From: Billgrantia ethanolica
GTDB taxonomy: Bacteria; Pseudomonadota; Gammaproteobacteria; Pseudomonadales; Halomonadaceae
Length of the DNA stretch: 64,000 nt
Direction of reading: 5' to 3'
Assembly (NCBI RefSeq): GCF_021404305.1
Contig: NZ_JABFTX010000001.1
Span: forward strand, 1,054,001-1,118,000
Shown here: positions 15,001 through 24,000 of the stretch, piece after piece
How positions within the stretch are numbered: the first letter of the stretch is position 1
Layout of the letters: each line of letters begins with the position of its first letter
Made by a program: the position numbers and the translations under genes
Notes under the pieces: model-generated
The model's input: only the letters and a program-made list of their open reading frames with translations
Database searches by the model: none
Told to the model about the DNA's origin: nothing

Positions 15001-18000
15001 CCATGTCCAGGGTCTGTCTGGCGGCAATACGGATGTCGTTGCTAGCCGTCAGGCTCGCCCCTTGAATCGACGTCACGGCCCTGGGATTGAGCAGGCCCAC
15101 CGCCAGCGAAGCACCAGCGCCGAAGCCACCACTGCCGGCCAGAGCCCCGACGATGAAACGCCCGTCGACATGATTCTCGGCGCGCACATCGATGGTGCGG
15201 CCCTCGATGCTGGCCTGGCGCACCGTGGCGCGGGTCTCCATGGAGACGTTCACCGCACTGGCGGAGCCGGCCAGCGCCGCACCCGGCGCGATATCCACCG
15301 CGATACCCATGACCACGGAGAGGAACACTACAGAGGCCTCGGCCTCGACCATCAGTGCCTCGTCGGCTTTCACCATGGCCTCGGGCGAGCTGTAATCCGA
15401 ACCGTCGATCCAGGCCTCGGTGCGATGGCCGAGCAGGGTCGTGTCGACACCCGCTGCCCCGGCCAAGCCGGCGCCGATGGCAGCCGCACCGCCGCCGCTG
15501 TCGGCGTCGGTATGGTGCAGCGCGCGCACGACGACATCGCCGCCACTACGAACCCTGGCATTCTCGATATAGGCCTGGGTAGAACCGTTGACCCCGTCCA
15601 CCGTGACGTTGGCCGCCAGCGAACCGATGCCCCCGGCGACCGTGGCCGCCACGGTCAGGAAGGTCATGTGGCTGGTGGCCAACACCACCACCCCCTTGTG
15701 ATTTTCGGTTTTCCAGCCATCGTCCCAGCGCTGCGTCACGGCGCGACCATCGCCGTTGCCTCGCGCCAGCACGTCGGCATTGCCGCCAATCCAGGCGCGG
15801 CTGTCGCTGCCCATCAGATCGACCGATACCCCGCCGCCGATGGCCACGGCCCCGGCGGCCACGGTCCCCAGCACGATACGGCTGGTATCGACCACGTCGG
15901 CATGCACCAGCAGGGTGCCGTCGGCACGCACCGTGCCACCATCCACTCTGGCTTCCGCCAGGTTGCGGATCACCGAGCTGCCGGCGTTGGCCGCCCCAGC
16001 GCCGAAGGTGCCGTAGGTCACGCCGGCACTGGTAATCAGATTGCTGGAAAGAGAATCGGCGCGAATGACCACGTCACCGCCACCGTGCTGGCGGGTTTCC
16101 AGTTCGGCCCCCTGACTGCCCGCCACGATACGGTTCTGGATGTCGTGGTAAACCACCGAGATACCGGCCGCACCGCCCTTCACCGCCACGTTGACCTGAA
16201 CGCTGGCGGAGGTCATGCGGCTGCTGTCTTCGGCCTCGATCAGAATGTGCTCACCGGCTTCCACGCGGGTAGCGCCGCCCAGCACCTCGGCGCGGATTTC
16301 CTTGCGGGTGAAGTTGAGGGTGGTGGTACCGCTCAGCGCGGCGAAGCCCGCCACCGCACCGCCGATGGTGTAAGCGTTGATGCGCGAATCGGAGGTGGCC
16401 TCGAGCAGCACGCTACCACCGGCCGTGACCTTGGCACCGTTCTGGATCAGTGCGGCGATAAGGTTGCTGGCATCGTCAGCGGGATTGTCGGGGTTGCCGC
16501 CGACATAGTTATAGGCGAAGTAGCCCGCGGCAGCGAAAGCGCCTGCCCCGGAGGCCGCCACGGTGAAGGCGTTCAGGCCCAGGTCGTCGGAGGCGGCAAC
16601 CCGCACGTCGCCCTCGGCGGTCACCTCGGCGGCATCGATCACCGCCTCGACATTGCTTCGCAGCCAGTTCAACGACAGCGCGCCGGATACGGCCACCTTG
16701 CCCGCACCCGCACCGCTGAGCGCAAAACTCCAGATCTGGTCGCCCTGCTCCGGCGTCGCCGGCCGGTCACCGGTCTCTTCTTCTTCGGGAATCAGACTGC
16801 TGTCGACGTTCATCTGCGGCACGCCGTCGGTCACTCTGAGCAAGCGAGCCTGAACATCGACGTTACCGTCCGCTGTCACCCGGGTCGCAGCCCCGTCGAT
16901 ACGGGCACTGACGATGGAGGCCATGTCGTTGGTGGCGGAAGCCCCCGCCAGGCCAACGGCACCGGCACCGGCTGCGGCACCGGCAATGTTGATCATGATC
17001 GGCGCCACGGAGGCGCTCACACGCACATGGCCGGTGGTGTCGTCACCCGCCACCGCATTGGCCACCACCTGAGCGCCACCGCCTATCCGCGCCAGCAGGT
17101 CGTGCTGCATGAAGTTGATGGCGATGGAGCCGGCCAATGCCACCTTGCCCGCCCCGGCACCGCCAGCGGTGATGTTGAGCAGTTGGGCTTCGGCATGGGA
17201 TTCGACCGTGACGTTGCCCGCCTCGGCAGTCACCTCGGCATTGTCGATCACCGCCGCCACCTGGCCGGCTTTGTAGCCGAAGGTGTTGCCACTTCCCTCC
17301 AGGATCAGCATGTCCTGAGAGGCATTGACGTCGTCGTCGCTGGTGTTATCGATAGTTCGCGACGGATCCGAAGGATCGCCGCCGATGTAGTTGAAGGAGA
17401 TGGCAGCGCCACCGGCCACCTTGCCGGCCCCGGCCACGCCGAAGGCGAAGCTGGCCAGCCCTTTCTTATCGTAGGCTTTCACCTCGACATCGTTGCGCGA
17501 CACCACCACGGCACCGCCGCTCACCTCGGCGCGAATCGAGCTGCGCATCCAGTTGAGATTCACCGCCGCGGAGCCGGCCGCGGCCCCCGCACCGGAACCG
17601 GCAATGCTCACACTCACGACACCGGAGGACCAATTGAGGTTGCCCATGTCACGGGCGGCGATATCCGGCTCCTCCTCGCCCTCAGCGAGCTCGGTGCCCT
17701 CGGTTTCCGGATTGACCCCGGTCAGCGCCTCGAGGTCGAAAGCACCACGCTCGGTTTCCTCGGCAAGGCCTGCCCATATCCTGACGTTGTCAGCCTCGAG
17801 CCGGCCGCCTTCCACCAGCGCCACGATGGCGTTGTCGGTCTGTACCGTGGTACTGCTGACACCGCCAGCCACCTTGCCGGCGCCGGCGGCACCGATGGCC
17901 ACCACCACAAGCTGCGCGCTATCGGTGGCCTGAACCTGGATATCGTCACCGGCCGTCAACTGTGAATTCTTGACCTGAGCGACCGTCTGGCCGGACACCA

Positions 18001-21000
18001 GATTGACCGTCACCGCGCCCGCCAGCCCCACCTTGCCGGCCCCCGCGCCGCCAATGGCCACCGAGACCACCAGCGAGCTGGAAGTGGCGCTGAGCAGCAC
18101 ATCCTCGTCGGTGGTGAGATGACTGTCGAGAATCGTGGCCCGGGTATCGTTGTCGATGATGTTGACCGAGACGCTGCCGGCCAGCGCCGCCTTGCCGGCA
18201 CCGGCAGCGGCGCCGCTGATGGCGATCAACTGGGTGCGGTCCTGTGCCAGCACCGAGATCGCCTTGGTTGCCTCGATACGCTGGCTATCGATGCCCGCGC
18301 GCAGCGAGTTGGCAATGATATTGGCCGAAACACTGCCCGAGCCGGCCACCTTCTTGCTGGCACCCACGCCAATGGTGAGCGTGCGCAACAGGCCGGTATT
18401 GGCGGCCAGCACCGCCACGCCGGCCGCCTGCTCGATCACCCCGCCCTGAATCAAGGCGCTGGTGGTGTTGGAGAGATAGTTGACCGAGATGGCAGCACCG
18501 AAACCGGCCGTGCCACCAACGCCTACGGCGCCGGAAAGCGACCAGATGCTGCTGCGATCCTCGGCGCTCACCCGCACGGCGAACGGCACGGCGTCTTGCT
18601 CGCCTTCTTCACCTTCTGACTGGGGTGCCGTCAGATAAGCGTCCTTGAGCAGCGCCTGGGTGGTGTTCTCGATGCGATTGATCGCCACGGTACCGGCCAG
18701 GCCCACGCCTTGGGCGCTGGCGCCGATACCGGCGGAGCCGGCAATGCTGACGATCAGCGCCTCGCTCTTGGCATCCACCGACATACCGGTCACGGCCATG
18801 GCAGCGCCATCGCTACCCAGACCATCGACCTGCGCTTGTACATCATGAGAAATCTCGGCATAAGCGGCTGCCCCGCCCACGCCCGCCTTGCCGCCACCGG
18901 CCACCGCGCCGGCAACCAGAATGGTATTGGCGGCATCGCGGGCGATGACGCTCACATCGCCCAGGCTGCCGGCCTGAATGTTGAGCAGGCCGGCGTCCAC
19001 GGTGCGCAACGAGCGCAGCACACTGGCCGATCCGGCAAAACCGAAGCCCTTCTGACCCTTGGCCATGGCCAGCCCCGCCGAGGCAATCACCGCCCAGCCT
19101 TCGCGTAACGCATCGACCATCACACCATCACTGTCGAAGCGGTCGATATGGTCGATACGCGCCTGGGTAATACCGTTCTGGAATGCCAGAGTGGCGGCAC
19201 CGGCCACGGCGACCTGCACGCCGTCGCCGCCGAGAGAGAGCGAAGCGCCACCCGCCAGCAAACCGAGATGGGTACTGTCATTGGCCGCCACGCGGGTCGA
19301 ACCCGAAACATCGAACAGCTCGAGCCCCTGCACCAGGGCTTGGGTATTGTCGTTGCCGACGTGTACCACCACGGAACCGGAAACGCCGACGCCGAAGCCG
19401 CCCTTCTTGTCACCGCCACCGCCGCCAGTGCCACCACCGCTACCGCCGCCCTGACCCAGCTTGCCCGTCAGCTCGGCCAGCACGTTGTCGTAGTTGCTCT
19501 GGTTGTTGGGCCACTTGTTGGGGTCGTCTTCACCGCTACCGCCGCCGCTACCGCCGGAACCGGAGCCACTGTCGGAGCTGACGCCACTGGGTGCCTTGCC
19601 ACCGGCCTTGGCGCCGGCCAGGGCCATGTCGACCACCACCCCGAAGGTGTTGGCCTCGACCAAGGCGTCACCGCCAACGGCAATGCGACCTGCGAAGGCC
19701 AGATCCTCGGCCAGGCTGCCGAGCACCGCCGTGGTATCCCGCTCGATCACCGAGACCACCACCGACGCCCCGATGCCGACGCTGCCGCCCTGTGCCACAC
19801 CACCGGCAATGCCGAAGGCATAGGTATCGTCGTTGGCACTGATGCGCAGCGAAGGGCCTGCAGTTTCGCCTTCCACGCTGCCGTTGCCGATCTTGAGCTG
19901 TACGCCGTCCTGCACCTGGGCCAGGGTGAAATTGTTCACGATGTTGGCCACCGCCGTGGCATTGAACGCCACCTTGTCGGCCTGGCCGATGGAAACCCCC
20001 ATGCCGAGCAGCAGGGTCTCGTTGGCGGCCCGCACGTCGAGGCTATCGGCCACCAACTCCACACCACGCTCGATCATCGCGGTGGCACTACCGCCCAGCA
20101 GATGCACACCCACGGCGGCACCGATGGCACTGCCCTCCGACTTCACCCCGGCAAGGCCCGACTTGATGGTATCGATGTCGTTCTTGAAAGCTTTCTTCCA
20201 GGCGTCGCCGTCAGCCTTGTTGGCACCGGAAAACGAAGGCAGGCTGACGTTGCCGATCAGAGAAAACAGGTGATTGTCATTACGCGCCACGACGCTGACG
20301 CTCTGGCCAGCTTGCGGCTCCACGGCACCGATGTCGGTCTCATCGCCCAGGTTGATACGCGCACCCTCGCGAATCCGCGCATCGCTGTTCTGGTTGACCA
20401 AAAAGACGTTGGCCGAGCCCGCCACGGCAAGCTTGCTACCCTCGGCGGTGGCCATGGTCCAGCTGTCGAAGCTGCCGGGCAGGCCGAGGTCGCCTGAGGT
20501 GTAGCCGTTCAGGGTATCGACGAACTCGCCGATACGGATATTGAGCGGAGTTCCCAGGTTCTCCCAACGCTCATCGTTGGAGAAGTCCTCGCTGGCAAGA
20601 TCGATGTTCTCGCCGTTCTCACCAAGGAAGCGATAGACGGAACCAGCCTCGCCGCCGGCCTGGTGGCCGTCTGCCACCAGCACTTTCTCACTCGGCGCGG
20701 TGGCCACGGTGCCTTCGTTGCTGGTGTGGTCGTAGGTGCCTTCGAGATCGTCGAAAGCCTTGCCCGCGGTATAGAGATTCATGCCCCACAGGCTGCCGAT
20801 ATCCACCGTGTTGAGGCTCGCGGCCTCGACGGAGATTGCCTTGCCGGCATCGAGGTCGACGTTGCCCTCGATGGTGGCGTTGGCGCTGTTGTCGAGCAGG
20901 CCGAAGCTCACCGCACCGGCCACTCCCACCTTGGCCGCCTCGCTGGCTTCGCTCTTGTCGTCCTGGGCCTGCTTCTTCTGCGCCTCGGCGGAGTCGTTGC

Positions 21001-24000
21001 CCTTCACTGCCGACTTTTTCTCGGCGGCCAGATACTTGGCGATGATGGTGTTACCCAGCACCTTGTCGGTGAAGCTCTTCTCCTCTTCCTTCTTGTTCGG
21101 GTCGACGCCCTCAGCGCTACCGCTGGCACTCACGGCGGGCCGATGCTGGCTCAACGCCTGCACCGTGACGTCGCCCTCGACGACGATGCGGCTGCGCTCG
21201 TTGTCTCCCAGTGCATTGCCGGCCCGATCGACGCTGGTACCCAGGTGCGCTTCGGCAATGTTGAGGTCGACGGAAACCGCCAGGGCGGCGGCCACGTCGA
21301 GTGAGTTCTTCTTCTCTCCCTCGGACTCACGGAAGTGCTTGCCGATGAAGTTGGGCGCCTTCTCGCCCACCGTCTTCTTGATCTTGTCGGTCAGTGCATC
21401 TGTCAGCGCACTCTGGAAGTTACCGATCAGCGCCGTGGGCGAAGCGTCCTTGAACGACGACTCGATGCCGTCGCGCAGGTCGCTCGGCCCGCCGGAAGGC
21501 TTGGCTGTGCCGGCACTGGCGGTGACGGCACCGTTGCTCTCGCCCTGCTTGGTCGTCGCTTCCACCAGCAGGTCGTTGCCGACCGTGACGCTGCCGGCCA
21601 GCTGCGCCTCGGTGCGACTGCTCTCCACGTTCACCGCAATGGCGATACCCACCACCCCCTTGTCGGGCGCCGAGGTTGCCTTCGTCGTGTTGTTCTCCAC
21701 CGTGGTCGCGGAAACGGTCAGATCGTTATTGGCATCGATGACGGCATCGTTCCACACCATCACCCGCGACTCGCTCACCAGCACGCTGACCGCTACCGCG
21801 CCCGCCACACCACCAAGCCCACCCGGAGCGGCTTCCACGTTCTGGGTCGTAGTCACGCTGCTGCTGAGGTGAATGTCGTTGGATGCCGTCAGCTGCCCAT
21901 GCACATGGACGTTGGAACGGGTGATCAGCGTACTCACCGAAACGCCGAGTCCCCAGGCTTTGGTGGGCGACACGTCAGCGGTGATGTCGATCTCCGAGGC
22001 TACGACGATATCGCCATCCGTCGCGGTGATCTTGGCATCGGCACCGATATCGATGGTGGCGTTGGCAATCAGGGTGGAAATGCTGCCGAACAGCGACAGG
22101 CCCTGCAGGAAATTCAAGGTGGCATCTATGCCTTTGTCGATCAGACCAACCCCGGTGCGCTGGTTGAACCAGTCGCGCTCGGGGTCGACCAGCAAGGCAT
22201 CGATGCGTACGCTGCCACCGGTCAGGGTGGCATCGCCGATGTTCACGGAGAGATCGAACAGCCCCACGTCGACGAAGCTGTTGACCGGCGCCAGCACCTT
22301 GGGCGGCAGTTGGGCGCTGACGTGCAGGTGGCCACCGTTCGTGTTCAGCTCGCTCGCGCCGCTGATCGTCACATGCCGTGCGATCAGCGTCAGATCGCTG
22401 CCATCGGTGGTCAAGTTCGCACCGGTAATGGTCAGCTGGCCGTCGGCGCGCAGCTCGATATGGTCGGTGAATGCTCGGGTGATGCCATCCAGCGTGCTGT
22501 CACCCTTCCAGTAGCCGACCAGGGTCGCGCCCCCTTCTACGGTGACGTCATCCAGGCCCGCCAAACTGTTGGCGGCGAGATCCACCGTTACGCGGTCGTC
22601 GCTCTTGGCCTTGACGGTAGCGGCTACCCCTTCGGCCACCCGGAACTGGGTCATGCCGGTGAAAGCGGTGGCCTCGATTGTCACACCGCTGCCGCCGGTC
22701 AATAGCAGCTCGGCCAGTTGGATGTTGGCGAGCGCAGTGTCGAGGTCACCCAGCGTCAGGGTGTCGTCTTCGAGGGTCATGTCGGCGTCGTGCTCGACCA
22801 CCAGAGTATTGGTGCCCGCGCCCCCGTCTATCTCGTGCTCGCCCGCCACCACGATGAAGCGGTCGTCGCCACGGCTGCCGGTGAGGATATTGTCGCCCCC
22901 CAACCTGGCATCGATCACCGCCCCCGTACCGGCCAGAGCCTGGCTCAGCCACTCGCCGCCCGACATGGCGAAACCCAGCGCATCGGTCAGGAGCGCGGCG
23001 GTGTCGTTGGCAACGATGGCGAAGCTGCCGGCGCCGCTCGTGCCATCCACCACGCGCAGGCGGCCCTCGGCAGCGTCGAACTCCGCCTCCAGGCCCTCCA
23101 CGGTGCCCAGCAACAGCAGCAGGTCGCCCAGGGTGCGCGCATCGGAAACGTTGAGGCTGTGCGTCTGCCCGTTGGCCAGGGTGATATCCAGGACGGCCGC
23201 AGTGGCCCCCATGTCCGCCAGGGCCTGCGGGTCGAAGCGTCCACCCAACGCGGCCAGGAATGCCTCAATGTCCGTTTGCGACGCACCGCCACGCTGCATC
23301 AGTTCGATCAACGAGCTGTGCTCGCCCAGGCCATGCCAGCCGCTGGCATCCAGGGTATTGTCGCCGTCGTTGCCGACCAGGGTCAGCAGATCGACATTGA
23401 CGTAGTTCGAGACCGTGCCGTCGACCTGGAAGCTGTCGCCCCCCACCGTGACACTCTGCTGACCGGTGGCCAGGGCCACGATGAGGTGGTCGCGACCCGC
23501 CCCACCGGTGATGTCGTTCTCGCCGCTGCCGGCATGAATGGTGTTGTCGCCGGCCACGGTGACGAACTGCGTGAAGCCGTCGCCACCATAGAAGGTGTCG
23601 TTGCCGCTGCCACCCTGCAGGAGCACGCTGCCACTGAAACCACGGGCATCGAGCACGGTATTGCCGAACTCCGCCTCGAGCACCGCATTCTGAATGTTGA
23701 CCAGCGTATCGCTGCCGGCCTGGCGGGCGCGGGTCTGGTTCGACATCACCGAAGCCGCGCCGGCCCCCATCAGTGCAACGCCGAAAGTCTCACCATCCAG
23801 CGCCCTGGCAAAGGTGCCATCGTCGAGCAGCCGCATGAAATCGCCGACGAAACGCACCGTCCAGCGCACCTCGTCGTCCGTCGCCTCACGGGCAACCTGC
23901 AGATTGCCCGCGCCGATACCAAGGAGCTGCTCCAGGGCGTGCTGTACCTCCAAGGCCTCGGCATCGATGCTCAAGGCAATGGTCTGCTCACCGCCGAAAT

